A stretch of DNA of 64,000 bases from Pyxicephalus adspersus (taxonomy: Eukaryota > Chordata > Amphibia > Anura > Pyxicephalidae), in contig NC_092859.1 in the NCBI RefSeq assembly GCF_032062135.1, forward strand, positions 23,473,126 through 23,537,125, in the 5' to 3' direction. Made by a program: the position numbers and the translations under genes. Below, one piece after another: positions 12,002 to 23,299 of this stretch. The notes below the pieces were generated by a model. It searched no databases. It saw nothing but the letters and a program-made list of their open reading frames with translations, and had not been told where the DNA came from. Numbering within the stretch: the stretch's first letter is position 1; each line of letters starts with the position of its first letter.

Positions 12002-13334
12002 TACAGTGGCTCCAGAAACTAATTTAATAATTGTATTAAAAAGACTTTTGTATTACGTATAACATAGACGTTACATATTACATAAGTATTATGTATTACA
12101 TAAGTATGTAGACCTTTTACTTTGTACTTTTTGAAACATATTTGCCAGCAATTACAGCCTCGGGCCTTTCTGGGTGATGGCACAACAAGCTTTGCACACC
12201 TGGATTGGGAGATTTTTTGCCATTTTTCTTTGCAAATCCTCTCAAGCTCAGTATGGTTGAATGTGGCCCGTCGGTGGACATTTAAGGTCTCTCCAGAGAT
12301 ACGGTTTAAGTCAGGGCTCTGGCTAGGCCACTCTAGGACATTCCCTCCAAGCCGCTCCACTGTCATCTTCGCTGAGTGTTTTGGCCCATTGTCCTGTTGG
12401 AAGGTAAACCTTCAGTCCAGTCTGAGGTCATTAGCACTGTAAAATAGGTTATAGGATATCTCTATAGTGTGCTCCTTTCAGCTTTTCGTCAACCCTAACC
12501 AGTCCCCAAGGTCTGCTGCTGAAACCTGCCACCACCATGCTTCACTGTTGGGTTAGTATTGGGCAGGTAATGAGCAGTGTCTGGTTTCCTCCATGCATAA
12601 AGTTTAGAATTGAGGCAAAACAGTTCCATCTAGGTTTTATCAGACTAAAGAATCTTGTTCCTTACGTGTTCTTACTCAGTCCCATATCCATACAGGGTCC
12701 CTGGATCTCAGTCAGAATAACCATCTCACCTTTCTCACTAATGCCCTTCTCCTAGTCAGATCTCTCCATTTGGCCAAGAAACAAACTTTTGGAAAAGTCC
12801 TGGATTTGCCGATTTTCTTCCATTTGGGAATTACTGTGCTCTTGAGAGCCTTCAGTGCAGCAGAATTTTTATCGTAGTCTTCCCCAGATCTGGGCTTTGC
12901 AGCAATTCTCTCTCTGAGCTCTACACGCCATTCCTTTTACCCCATGGCTTGGTTTTTGCTCTGATATGCATTGTCAGCAATGAGGTCTTTCTTTAGAGAG
13001 ATGTGCGCCAAATCCAAATCATGCCTAATCAATGTAATTTACAACAGGGGGGCTCAAATCAAGGCGCAGAAACATCACTGCAGTAAAGATAAATGGGTGG
13101 CATCTGAGCTAAATTTCAAGTGTTGTTGTAAATAGTCTGAATACTTCTGGAAATGTGAAATTTCAGTTTTTTTTCATTTAATTAAATTTAATAAACTGTT
13201 TATAATTCTGTTTTTACTTTGTCTTTATGGGGTACTGAGTGTAAATCAATGAGACAAAAAATAGATATTTTGTAGCATCAGGCTGCAACCTTACAAAATT
13301 GAAAAGGGTCTGAATACTTTCTGAAGCCGCTGTA
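12002..13334 (-). mobile_element. Tc1-like transposon relic, near full length
   Basis: It is bounded by TA and by matching ends TACAGTGGCTCCAGAAA and the complement of TTTCTGAAGCCGCTGTA. Minus-strand fragments read as Tc1-family transposase: WPSQSPDLN, then VHRR, LERICKEKWQKISQSRCAKLV. The frame is broken by several shifts, the acidic residue expected after DLN is not in place, and the C-terminus is decayed. The length fits a once-complete single-ORF Tc1/mariner element with a TA target duplication. Inactive. Confidence 0.88.
12019..12366 (-). pseudogene. Tc1-like transposase C-terminal fragment
   Basis: This is the longest surviving piece of the transposase frame, covering the region after the second catalytic Asp. 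It begins near LGGNVLEWPSQSPDLN and runs into non-homologous sequence after SRCAKLV. The rest of the coding region to about 13.0 kb persists only as shifted pieces. Confidence 0.75.
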
Positions 13335-13339
13335 TACTG

Positions 13340-14040
13340 GACCTTTTTTGCATATACTCTACTGAGACAGGAAATTAGGGTGAGTACATTGATAAAATGC
13401 ATTTTCTGGTAAATAGCAGCAGAGGAAATCAAAGTGGAAATCAATACAGAGTTAGGAATCAGGCATATCTGGAGCAATTTAGAAAATAAAGACCTATGTA
13501 TGGCCTCATTCCTCATTGTCATAGATGTGCATATCTGAACACAAAAATACAGTAAGTTTTTCTTATTCAAATGAAAAGTAAGTGAGTTAGTACAGTGTGG
13601 TGCAGTGGCCAGGCACAGACACAAAATTATGTGTCTTATTATATTCAGTGACAAACACCGGATCGAAGTTTTGATTGCTATCTTCTGATTTTGTCTTTCA
13701 GTTTCCTTACTGTACCCAATAGGAACGGATGGGGATTTTTAGCTGTTTTTATAGTAATTGACCTGTACAATTATTTTGAGTTTCCCTGTTCTTAAACAAG
13801 TACAGGTTTGCGAAACAGGTGGACGGTAGCTGTAGGTAAGTTTTTCTTCCTTCTAGTGACTACTTATAATGTAACTTTGATCATCAGCAATAAGAGCACA
13901 AACTTGTAAGCATTACACTGAACTGATTTGTATTAAATAGGGAAGAGAGATGATAATAGGATATTGTTCACACACCAAGAATACTGAATGAGCCTAAACT
14001 ACTACAAACAATTTAGACAAAATAAACAATTTTATTTCTT
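13340..14040. other. Unassigned AT-rich stretch
   Basis: I looked here for the missing CCCH/WWE exons of unit 2 and saw none. Short open frames have no recognisable similarity. Confidence 0.4.
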
Positions 14041-14042
14041 CT

Positions 14043-14190
14043 TAGACTGTAAGCTCTTCTGGGCAGGGTCCTCTCTTCCTCCTGTTTCACTGTCTGTAAT
14101 TTGCAAGCCCTATTTAATGTACAATACTGTGCAATATAATGGTGCACCTAAATATTTATTATTATTATTAATAATAATAATAGTGATAAA
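14043..14190 (+). mobile_element. LINE 3' end with (ATT)n tail, truncated
   Basis: It has the TGTAAGCTCTTCTGGGCAGG segment, the CTGTTTCACTGTCTGTAAT segment and a terminal ATT/ATA microsatellite. It is in the same family as 29555-30011. Confidence 0.8.
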
Positions 14191-14199
14191 TACATTTTA

Positions 14200-15225
14200 G
14201 GATGTTCCCCTTGCTTGACATATTGTGATGTTTCCAGCTTTTGATAAAGTCTTTTCTAGATTTTTTTTAATTAGTTGTGCATCCAGTGAAGCATATTTAC
14301 AAATGAAGCCAGAAAAACCAGGGTAACAAGGTGCTTGGTTGCCAATTTGGAAGCTTATGTCAGAAATTTCTCTCATGGGATGTCTTCTAGGACAAGGTGG
14401 CTTGTATGGTAGAAGTGATTGGTTTGAGCTAAGGCAGAGGAGATGCACAGGGAGCGCAGTGTGATGGGGTAGCAGACGGGTCAGGAGCCACCCATTGTCA
14501 ATGCATTACCCAGCCATGTCCTTCACTGTCCCAAGTCATTTTACAGGATTAGGCTTTTAATTTATTGTCAGGTCCTAAAATATTTCAATAGGAGATTAGT
14601 AAATAGGGAAACTAGGTGCTTGTCTCAGGTCTAAGTATAAATGTAACGTTTTATGGTCCTTTTAGCACTGGGCTGTCATTTTATGGAGGCTTAATGTCAG
14701 GGCATATGATGGGCCCTGGTACTGGAAGGGTGAGAGAGATATCTGGGTTGAACATGGGCAGCTGGTGGAATTCAATATTGAATACTCAATATTCATATTG
14801 TGTTGTAAAGAGTTGTCAAGGGTAATAGCTTCTGTCAGATTTCTATTACCTTCTAGGCATACTTCCTTAACTTCCTATTCTGGCAACAATGATGCTGTCT
14901 GGAAAGGAAATGGGAAGAATTCTCTCCATTTGGTAAAAGAGAGCAATACACATTCTAAAGCTTTAACAACCACTCCAAGGTCTATATTTTTTTTTGTTAA
15001 GGATACATTCTATCAAAATAAATCATTCAGTAGCTTGGTATATCACTAAAGAACCTTTGTGATCTTTAGATTGACATTTCTAGCCTTTTCTTAGGACAGA
15101 GAAATATTTTCTCTCTTAGAATTATCCTGTACTATATATTATGGCAAATGCATCAAGTTGGGTGAAATTCCAAAGTGGCCCAGCATCTTTACTATAAATC
15201 TTTAATACCCAGTTATATTCTGTGC
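14200..15225. other. Unassigned stretch upstream of unit 2
   Basis: No exon recognised. A plus-strand open frame at 14616-14825 has no family similarity I know. Confidence 0.4.
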
Positions 15226-15600
15226 TTCTAGAAAAGCATCCAGCAATCATTAGAACTTGCTGAAACTACTTCCTGAGGGAGCCGATTTCACATTTTCACA
15301 GACCTTACAGTGAAGAATCCCTTCCTTATCTGGAGCCTAATCTTCTTTTCCTCCAGACGCAAAGAGTGCCCTCTTGTTCTTTGTAATGATCTAAAAGTGA
15401 ATCATTGGGAAGAGAGCTCTCTTTATGGACCATTTATACAGGGTGATCATATCCCCCTTATATGTCTCTTCTCAAGGGAGAATAGATTCAGCTGAGCTAG
15501 TCTCTCCTCATAGCTGAGCTCCTCCATTCCTTTTATTAATTTAGTGTCCCTTCTCTGCACTCTCTCCAATTCCACAATATCCTCTTTGTGAACTATGACC
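15226..15600. repeat. Interspersed repeat (CTAGAAAAGCATCCAGC family)
   Basis: It starts near CTAGAAAAGCATCCAGCAAT and continues through CAGACCTTACAGTGAAGAAT, CTTTTCCTCCAGACGCAAAG and GAGCTCCTCCATTCC. The first part recurs at 50527-51070, where another element interrupts it. Class unknown to me. Confidence 0.6.
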
Positions 15601-15877
15601 TTAGATTTTGATATATCAGATGGGCTTTCAGCTTAAAATATTTGTTTAACTATCTAATATATATTTTTCAATTTTCCCCAAGAAACACAGCTTGATTAAG
15701 GAGCTGCAGCTCTTAAAAGTATATGTAGAGTTACTCTGAAAACCCAGTTTAAAGACACATTCAAATACTTTAATAACTGTTTAGGAATAAATTATTTAAT
15801 TATTTTATTTCTGGACTAAATTGTGTTTTTTTATTTGCTTGGAGTCTAACTTTGAAGCAAATTTTCATTTTTTTCAG

Positions 15878-15960
15878 AGATTAAACAAAAGAACATTTCT
15901 ACATAGGTAGAAAAGGAGGTATGCCGGAGACCTAAAATCCTGAATTGCGACATTATTAAT
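15878..15960 (+). pseudogene. Unit 2 linker exon with in-frame TAG
   Basis: After a TTTTTTCAG acceptor the frame reads EIKQKNIST, TAG, then VEKEVCRRPKI. It aligns without gaps to EMKQNNTLFQTKRDVRRRPKF of unit 3, the stop falling on the Gln codon (CAA there). The motif V-x-R-R-P-K fixes the frame. The only GT near the end (15961) would leave phase 0 instead of the phase 2 required by the next exon. Confidence 0.8.
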
Positions 15961-16075
15961 GTAGCGGAAAAATGGTAATTTATTTAAAAATTTTAGAGAC
16001 CAATAGCCTTTTCTAAATAATGAGCTTATGGAAGGGTTGGAGCTGGAGTATGATCGTATTATTTTGTTTCTGCAG

Positions 16076-16187
16076 CATTCACTCGGCAGCAGACAGGTCA
16101 AACCAGAACAAGACATACTTTTCTCTCCATACAGGAAATTTTCCAACCCACTGGGACATGGGGGCTGTACCTAAGAGAGGGTATCAG
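16076..16187 (+). pseudogene. Unit 2 exon: linker before PARP domain
   Basis: 112 nt, TTTCTGCAG acceptor and GTATGC donor. It encodes NFPTHWDMGAVPKRGYQ, the counterpart of unit 1 exon a and unit 3 exon 7. The length equals unit 1, not unit 3. Confidence 0.85.
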
Positions 16188-17160
16188 GTATGCCCACACA
16201 GTGATTTTGTTATTACAATAGACAAAAGGACCTAAGACACTACATACCTGCAATGTTACCTTTAAAGCTTAATTCTAGTTACACATGGCAAACAGTCACC
16301 GGAGACCTTCGGATTTAGTGCCCACAGATGGCACTGGCACCATGCACAACACTGCACACAAAACATGCATCTAAGGGAAGGGACATGGACAGTACAGATT
16401 GGTAAGAGGGGACTTGATGGGAATAATAGATCTTCACCCTGGAAATATTGTAGATTAATAGGGACTAAAGCTTGTAATGCTCAGGGCTACAGGCTAAGCA
16501 TTATCCAAGAACAAAATAACACTAAAATGAAGCTGAGTTTAACTTAAAATTGCCAATCTTTAAATTAAGAGCCATGTTTATGTACACGTTCTATTTTGGA
16601 TTAGGATGACAGGTGGGAAAAAGCTCCCATCAAGGTGGTGTGCAGATGTTATTTAGCAAGCAGACACTAGAGTAAATTTCATGACATTGGCTTGGGTCAC
16701 AGCCTATAGTTCAGACTTGACCAGAACAGGTGAGGTGAGGTTATGACAGACTGGCATTCAGGAAATGGCAGCAAATTTGAAAAACAAGTTCATGAAAGAC
16801 AACAGACACAAAGCATACAATTAAATAAATCATAATTAAAGATGACTTGAAGTAGAAGATTTCAAGCATTTGCCAGGATAATGTTAAGAATCAGAAAACA
16901 AGTACTAGAAATGAACGTCTAAAGTTTACAAATGCATCCTAAAAAGTCAGCAGACACCGGACTTCAAGAGTGCTCTGTTTCTGATTTTAATACTTTTTAC
17001 TAAAACAGTGTGTGACCATGCTGCAATGTCTTCTATGAGACACGAGCACCCTTGGAAAACTTGAAAAGTTCCTCCTGATTCAGTGATAGCTTCATTTATA
17101 CTTGTTTTATTCCAGGTAAATACAACTGATATTAAATGCAAAGATTGTTTTTCTTTGCAG
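16188..17160. other. Unit 2 intron
   Basis: No repeat family or gene recognised; ordinary AT-rich intron sequence. Confidence 0.5.
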
Positions 17161-17291
17161 AAAGTTCCTGTACCTAAGAGTTTTGGCGAATTCCTAAATG
17201 TTGCCACAATGTTCAACAAGACAGTCCATGACCACAAAGTGAAGAAGATATGGCCTGTTCAGAACCCTGACCACTGGCAGTCCTACAAGTT
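17161..17291 (+). pseudogene. Unit 2 exon: start of PARP catalytic region
   Basis: 131 nt after TTCTTTGCAG, ending before GTATGT. It encodes KVPVPKSFGEFLNVATMFNK, then VKKIWPVQNPDHWQSYKL. Still open and well preserved. Confidence 0.88.
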
Positions 17292-17486
17292 GTATGTCAA
17301 TCATTATTACAAAAGGGGGTTGTAGAAAGATGAGTTGGGTTTAGGTAAGGATATTAAGAGATAGTGTTAGATATAGGAAACAGGATTAGAGAGTTAAGAT
17401 GAAGTACGAAGACTAGGAGTAAATTATGTTCGAGTAGGGTGCAAAAAAATGTGCCGTAGGGAGGGGTGCAGAGGGTTGGAATGGGG

Positions 17487-17655
17487 TAGATTGTTAGCTC
17501 TTTGGGGCAGGGTCCTCTCCTCCTCCTGTGTCACTGTTTGTATCAGTCAACCTCTTTCAACCTCTATTTATTGTACAGCGATGCGTAATATGTTGGTGCT
17601 ATAAAAATACTGTTTAATATTAATATTGTTAATTAATGCATTATTAATTATTAAT
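17487..17655 (+). mobile_element. LINE 3' end, truncated
   Basis: GTTAGCTCTTTGGGGCAGGG through TATTTATTGTACAGCGATGC to a TTAATATT-rich tail. It lies within the intron of unit 2. Confidence 0.75.
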
Positions 17656-17886
17656 AATAGTTATGATTAATTCATATATTTATAAACAATAGTACATATA
17701 TTAATATTAACAATAATAACAAGGTGCAGAGAATTTGTCTAGGGTGGGATGAATATAGTTTGTATAGTGTCAGAGGAATTAGCATGCAGTGTAGAGAGCT
17801 GGAGATCAATGCAGGGGAATGTGCAAAAAGTTGGAAATTTACTTTCAGTAAACTTTCATTTCTTTTATTTTTTTTTTTTGTCTCAG

Positions 17887-18038
17887 GCAAAAGGATCAAA
17901 TGCTGAAGAGTAGTTGGAAGATCGGTGCAGTTGAGCGCCAACTCTTCCACGGCACAAAGAGTTCCAATAATGATTCTATATGCACTGATGGATTTGACTG
18001 GCGTACTTGTGGCTCTCATGGCACGGTATATGGGCAAG
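17887..18038 (+). pseudogene. Unit 2 exon: HGT catalytic exon
   Basis: 152 nt after TTTGTCTCAG, donor GTCAGT. It encodes VERQLFHGTKSSNNDSIC, then FDWRTCGSHGTVYGQG. It has the same length and phase as units 1 and 3, and the HGT motif is intact. Confidence 0.88.
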
Positions 18039-18266
18039 GTCAGTCTGTACTAAATATCATTGGTTTGGCTAAATACAGATTGAGATATTTGCTGAATAAA
18101 TATACAATTTCAAAGTCTGACAATGATGCCCCAGGATGTACTACATATATTTCAAGGATGTAAAAGCAAAGTATTGTCATCTGTCAGTTAACTTGTGGGT
18201 GAAAGTTTTATAGAGGAATGTGTGACTTGTGCATAGAGACATTTTTCTCTTCTCCTTTTGTAATAG

Positions 18267-18311
18267 GAAAGGGAGGCAACACACCAACCAGCAATACTAA
18301 GACCCCATAGC
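18267..18311 (+). pseudogene. Possible decayed remnant of unit 2 terminal exon
   Basis: A TTTTGTAATAG acceptor lies where the terminal exon should start. In the phase delivered by the preceding exon it reads GKGGNTPTSNTKTP and a TAG. The TPTSNTKT piece loosely resembles PPTSAGIRT of unit 1, as if the YFARDASYS part had been deleted. The match is short and could be chance. Confidence 0.25.
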
Positions 18312-18356
18312 ACACACGGACCTGGAAGAATTATTACATATGTTCAATAACTTAAA

Positions 18357-18800
18357 CGATTAAAGAGGACCTAACATGACATATTTAACATTATATAAAA
18401 GGGTGGGGTAACCATTTAATAGGGCCACCGCTATGGTGGTAAATTCTAAATGCGAAACCCAGAGCCTTCGTAGGGCTGCTCTTTCTGTGCAGAGGTGGCT
18501 TTCCCCACGATCTTAAAAAATGTGTCGATCTCACACATGTGCAGTGCGATTGGTTCTTTCTTATTTAACTTTTTCAGGAGAAATGTCACCTGATCTTGCA
18601 CCTGCGCAGTGCACAATCAGGTGATGTAGGAAGACCCTGAAAGAAGACAGAAAAAGATGGTGGTGCCTGCTGGTTTTTCTGCTACTGAACAAAAAAGAAT
18701 TCTGGACTTTACGAATTCTGAACAAAAAATTCCACTTTTCCGCAAGTCAGTACAACCTGCAATGGAATAAAAAAATGCAAAAATTGCTGACTTGAAGTAC
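18357..18800. repeat. Interspersed repeat (TTAAAGAGGA... family)
   Basis: It begins TTAAAGAGGACCTAACATG, like the element at 21858, and has a GC-richer body with GTGCAGTGCGATTGG-type segments. The right end is unclear. Confidence 0.4.
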
Positions 18801-19097
18801 TTTTCAAATTAATAACTCAGTACACATAAATATAAAAAAGTCACAGAACAGTCAGTCCTTATTGGCATTCTCGTGAATGCATAAAATGCCATGACAGACA
18901 GGTAGCAAACATTTTTAGAAGCAGAGGTCTGCATTGGTAGATTCTCTCTTTTATTGGTGAAAGTTTCCCACAATGAGAGCCCAAGGAGTGCAAGTATTGA
19001 CATACTCCATGTGTAAAATGTGCCAGCTAGTGGCTGAAGATAGTGACAACTGGAGCTTAATGGTAAAATTGAAAATAAATAATTGTAAATAAAAATA

Positions 19098-19101
19098 AAT
19101 T

Positions 19102-19138
<37 letters not shown>
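19098..19138. repeat. (AT)n microsatellite
   Basis: Alternating AT run. Confidence 0.95.
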
Positions 19139-19142
<4 letters not shown>

Positions 19143-19184
19143 TAAGTCACATGTGCAGTATTACTAGATATTTTTTCCCTCTAG

Positions 19185-19307
19185 GTAAAATACTACATAT
19201 CTATTGATCCTGAGAGTAATAGCTTCACTTTTTGTTGTATGAGTGACAAAACTGAAACATGCCTGCTGAATGTTGAGTTGTCACCCATCTATAATATAGA
19301 TCTTTAA
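19185..19307 (+). CDS. Candidate orphan terminal exon, 40 codons
   Basis: After TTTTTTCCCTCTAG the frame reads VKYYISIDPESNSFTFCC and on to SPIYNIDL, then TAA and TAG. An AATAAA at 19691-19696 could serve as a poly(A) signal about 385 nt downstream. It does not resemble a PARP terminal exon and I do not recognise it. An open frame of this length can arise by chance in AT-rich DNA. Its upstream exons, if any, are not visible. Confidence 0.25.
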   Translation, partial: VKYYISIDPESNSFTFCCMSDKTETCLLNVELSPIYNIDL

Positions 19308-19884
19308 TAGACTGTGGATGGACCCTCCTTGTGTGGTCCTTTATATTACCCAAGGTAAAGGGTTTAGTGTGTTTATTTTTCTTTTGCATTGAGGGTACAA
19401 TTTTGGGAATGTTTTCATAACTGCTGTCAGTGCAAACGATGTTATATATATGTACATAGCCATTTTACTGTTATAATATTCATTTTAAATATAACATTAA
19501 ATATCAGTAAAAATCTTTGGATTCTGGAAATGTTACATTGGCACATTACTCAGCATGCTGCACTTACCATGAAGTAATATATTATGCTAGGTACACCTTG
19601 AATCCTTGTCTTTAATGTAATTTATATGGATATGTTGTATAATTTAGTATCCTTAGTAGCATCTATGATCTTGTAAAATAATAAAAACTCAATAAAGGAA
19701 TCTGCCATTGTTTCTGTGCATAAAAAAAAATTTCAAATACTAGCATAGGGTATAACCGTTAATATTTGCAATCCCAAAAGTGATTGTTTGATCATTCAGT
19801 TTGAACTGAGATGGGTGAATGTATCCTAATGTGCTTAAAAGGCAATAAAGTGGACCTACCACTGTGAGATGATATAATAATGAC

Positions 19885-20165
19885 ATTATTATTATTACAC
19901 AGTATTTATATGGCACCGACATATTACACAGCTCTGTACAGAGTTCATCGTCATGTCACTAACTGTCCCTCAAAGTTGCTCACAATATAATGTTAGGTTT
20001 TTGTTATAGCTTTTTGGAATGTGGGAGGAAAACAAAGTACACAGAGGAAACCCACGCAAACACGGGGAGAACCTACAAACTCCATGCAGAAATTGTCCTG
20101 GCTAAGATTTGATCCTGGGACCTAGCGCTGCAAAGGCCAGAGTGCTGCCCACATTGCTGATGCTG
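19885..20165 (-). mobile_element. tRNA-like SINE with (ATT)n tail
   Basis: On the minus strand it starts near GCACTCTGGCCTTTGCAGCG. It has a degenerate B-box-like GGGATCAAATCTTAGCCAGG, then CATGGAGTTTGTAGGTTCTC, and ends in the ATTTATATGGC-type tail and ATT repeats. It is in the same family as 51485-51830. Confidence 0.65.
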
Positions 20166-20225
20166 TAGATTACTAAATTTAAAGCGGACATATCACTGCA
20201 ATTTTTACTTTACAAAGAAAGGTAG

Positions 20226-20310
20226 TTAACCCTTCTATATGTACAGCTCTGAGTAATATGTTGGTGCTATATAAATACTGTTTATTATTATTAAAATTAA
20301 TATTATTATC
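20226..20310 (+). mobile_element. LINE/SINE 3' tail fragment
   Basis: TGTACAGCTCTGAGTAATAT, GTTGGTGCTATATAAATACT and an ATT-rich end. Confidence 0.65.
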
Positions 20311-20697
20311 ATTATCAGAATGAAAGGTATGGAATGTCAAATTTATTCCTGGTTTCTCATCAGCAACTAACAGCCATTATGAAAAATAGCCCCTGGTTTA
20401 TTTAACACACCTTGAAAGCCAATCGGACTGCAGGGTACTAATCTGGCATTGTTCAGCTCAACTCCAGAATTAATTTAATCCGGACAGCATCACCCATCCG
20501 TAATCATAGATAAGGAGAATGTCACAGATTTCCATAGGAGCAGGGGATCTGTACCCCCTTGACCAGGGTAGCTCAGGCCTTTAGCTCCCCAAGAATCACC
20601 CCCACCTACCGGCCCTCCTTTCTCCCCCAAAACACTTAACTGGACTTTGAAATGGCTGGCAAGCAGCCGTTTATTAATAAAATAAATAACCTTTTAT

Positions 20698-21815
20698 TTA
20701 ACCACCTGGGCCTGAAAACTTGCTACGATCGTTTACCCCCAACCAGGCGTGGGGTAGCTAAAAATATAAACAAACACGCGTTACAGTGCAATCCGATTGT
20801 CATACAACATTGTATGACAATCGGATTAGAACTGAAAAAAAAACACTTACCTTGTCCCTGCAGCTCCTCCGGAGACATCTGTCCTCTTCTGTCTTCTCCC
20901 AGCGTGTGCAGTGATGATCTCCGGGGTTTCCCGGTGACATCGCTTCAAGAGTCGGTGCGGGCAGGAGGCGGGGCGGGAAATTCAAATAACTTTGTGTTGA
21001 TATCAATAGAAAAAAGCTGTATTGAGTCCAATACAAAGAAATCTTTATATATTATATATATATTATGTAAGCTACTGTACAGTTACATTACATTATACAC
21101 TATTTTTTTTCTACTTTTTTCAAATGTTTTATAAAAAATTTTTATTTAAAGTTTATTATTAAATTTATGAAATTTTGGACATATTTCGCTGAGTTATGCC
21201 TAAGAATTATAGCCTACAATCTAAAATAGTCCAAATTTCCATGCAAAAAATGTTTTTTTTTTTCTTTTTGCATGGAAGTAGGGAAAGAATTAGAACACCT
21301 GACATTCGTGTACGCATCCGTCTGCAATTGCTGATGATGTCAGTGCATACGTCTGTCGACGGGGGTCGTAGCGGGAAATTCAAATATTTTGTATTGGATT
21401 CAATACAAAGTCCTGTATCCAATCCAATACAAAATAATACAAAATATATTTATGTGGTTTTGTCTATAGGTATCCGATGTTGGACGTTAAAATTTACCAC
21501 ACTAGGGAGGTATTTTAGAAAAATATATTACTATACAGTATATCAAATTATTGCATTTTCAGCATTTTTTATTTATTCATGCATTCTTGTTTAAGCTGAT
21601 TTTTGTGTTTTTTTATTTATTTTATTATTAAAGTTATTTTTTTTTTTTACATGATTTGTTTAAAACTTTATTATATTCAGGATATCTAGTAGACCCTTGT
21701 TCGGAAATATTTCTGTAAGTTACAGGTCTACATTTAAAAAAAAAAAAATTAATGAAAACAGTGTACCGCTTTTGGTACAGAAATCCAGACATCAGTGAAA
21801 CGCCCAGGAGGTTAA
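20698..21815 (+). mobile_element. TTAA-flanked non-autonomous DNA transposon, copy 1
   Basis: TTAA at both ends with matching termini CCACCTGGGC and the complement of GCCCAGGAGG. TTAA duplication and CC-starting ends are what piggyBac-type elements leave; that class is inference. Inside are strong hairpins: a near-perfect palindrome around CAACATTGTATGACAATCGG (about 20790-20827), a TTTGTATTG/CAATACAAAG pair, and CCATGCAAAAA/TTTTTGCATGG. No transposase frame is present. Confidence 0.8.
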
Positions 21816-21857
21816 TAAATACCAGATAAAAATAAACAGTCAAACAGAAATAACATA

Positions 21858-22270
21858 CTTAAAGAGGAACTAAACTCAAAATCCCACAAAACACAAAAAA
21901 TACACTTACCTTCAATTCCAGCATCCGTGTTTGGGTCAGTGCTCCATCTTCTCCACTTCTTCCAGGTTCTTCTTCAGATGCCACCCGACCCAAGCGTGAG
22001 ATTGGGTGACAAAAAGGCTTCTCGCATGCCTGAGATACTCGGACATGTGCAGAAGGAGCGTCCCAAAGCCTCTTGGGATGTGTGATGTAGGTATCCAGGG
22101 GGGCTCTGCACTCCCATTCATTCTCAATCACCTAGGGGGTTTAGGGGGTGGTGCTGCACCTAAAAAAAAGAACAACAGAATTTTTACTTTTTATTGTTTG
22201 TCGACCCATTTCAGGGTTGTCGACCCTTTTGTGTAAAGCGAAAATCCTAAGTGTAGGTATGCTTTAACAT
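21858..22270. repeat. Interspersed repeat (TTAAAGAGGAACTAAACTC family)
   Basis: It starts TTAAAGAGGAACTAAACTC and ends near GTGTAGGTATGCTTTAA, so TTAA could bound it on both sides. The body is moderately GC-rich and without coding similarity. Related ends occur at 18357 and, inverted, near 31133 and 51380. Confidence 0.5.
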
Positions 22271-22283
22271 AAATTAACATAAA

Positions 22284-22310
22284 TTAACCTCCCTAGTGGT
22301 TCATTTACTC
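22284..22310. repeat. Left end of a TTAA element (partial)
   Basis: TTAACCTCCCTAGTGGTTCA resembles the left end of the 50553 element. No right end is seen, so this is an end fragment or a coincidence. Confidence 0.35.
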
Positions 22311-22389
22311 CTTCTAGTCTCCTCCACTCTTTACTTCCGACCCAACCCCTAGCTAACCCCACCTCAACCTCTCCTCACCACTAGTAACC

Positions 22390-23020
22390 ACCTATGGGGC
22401 TGCCCTCGCACCCTGTCATGCAGGCCATATGATTATTTCCCTGCTGCGGGCTTTAGTGTCACTCACCTTGCGCTCCCCTACTGCTGGCACCAGCTCTGCT
22501 CAGGGATCATGTACACAGCTTACTTCCTGGTCCAGAACATGTGACTCCCAGTCAGCTGCTCCCTTACCTCATAGGACTAGAGTGTTCCACAGAGGCGCTC
22601 CCCCCACTGGTGGAGATGTGAACAGCATCTACCTCTCATCTCCAACACTCCCTCTGGTGGTAGGGAAATTCCCAACAGCTTTCATGGCTCCCATTCATCA
22701 CCTGACCCTCCCTATAAAAGGAAGTGACTGGTAACAGGAAGTTGCCTGAACAAGGAGTTCCCTTAGGCTCTGTTCTTGCGATTCCTGCCCGAGCTTTCAT
22801 CTACTCATTCCCTGTGTACCAACTCTGGCTTTGATCTTTGATTACTCCTGCTTGCTGCTTTCCATGACCTCTGGCTTGTTTGCCTTGTACGTTCCTGCAC
22901 CTCACCTGAATCCTATTTGTCAGGAGTCCCCTGCCTCTGTGTGCATGGGGGCTGCAACCTGGCAGTTGCCTGCAGTACAACATCCTCACCACTAGAGGCT
23001 CCAGTGAAGACCAGGCAGCT
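22390..23020 (+). mobile_element. Possible solo LTR
   Basis: A TATA box (CCCTATAAAAGG, near 22711) is followed by a pyrimidine-rich segment with GTTCTTGCGATTCCTGCC and TGACCTCTGGCTTGTTTGCC, which resembles the R/U5 part of Gypsy-type LTRs. I could not define both ends or a target duplication. Confidence 0.35.
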
Positions 23021-23039
23021 GCTTAGACACTGTGCCCCA

Positions 23040-23292
23040 CGCACGTCTCTGACATCTGAGCTGGTGACATGGAGGGTCCACCATCCTGCCTTGTCCTGGT
23101 GGAACCACAAATGACTGCAATGCAAGTGAAGGGGAGAAAACACAGCGGGGTGCCGCTGGCTTGTTCCCACCCCTCCACTCTCCATAGAGCAGAACAGTGC
23201 TGTATGTGAAGAAGATCTTTCAGTCTTTTGTCGCTAGAAAGGATCTTGAAAGTTCCTTTCCAATGACAAAAATTTAACGTGTGTTCATAGCC
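23040..23292. repeat. Non-autonomous DNA element, same family as 8268
   Basis: It shares CTCCATAGAGCAGAACAGTG-type body sequence and the AAAGGATCTTGAAAGTTCCTTTC hairpin near the right end with the element at 8268-8596. The terminal repeats are decayed. Confidence 0.55.
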
Positions 23293-23299
23293 AAACATA

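Larger units (their letters stand above)
15878..18038 (+). pseudogene. PARP12-like unit 2, pseudogene
   Basis: Four exon-like blocks (15878-15960, 16076-16187, 17161-17291, 17887-18038) match unit 3 exons 6-9 in order. The last three are open and phase-compatible and still carry an intact HGT (His 17948-17950). The unit is dead as a PARP for three reasons. The linker exon has a TAG at 15904-15906 where unit 3 has a Gln codon. That exon also lacks a donor in the expected phase. No terminal exon with YFARDASYS and IFVVF is present before unit 3. Upstream CCCH and WWE exons were not found either. Confidence 0.82.

Noticed and set aside
20652..21134. 160-codon plus-strand open frame
   Set aside because: It lies inside a TTAA hairpin element; equivalent frames in the sister copies are broken and no domain is present.
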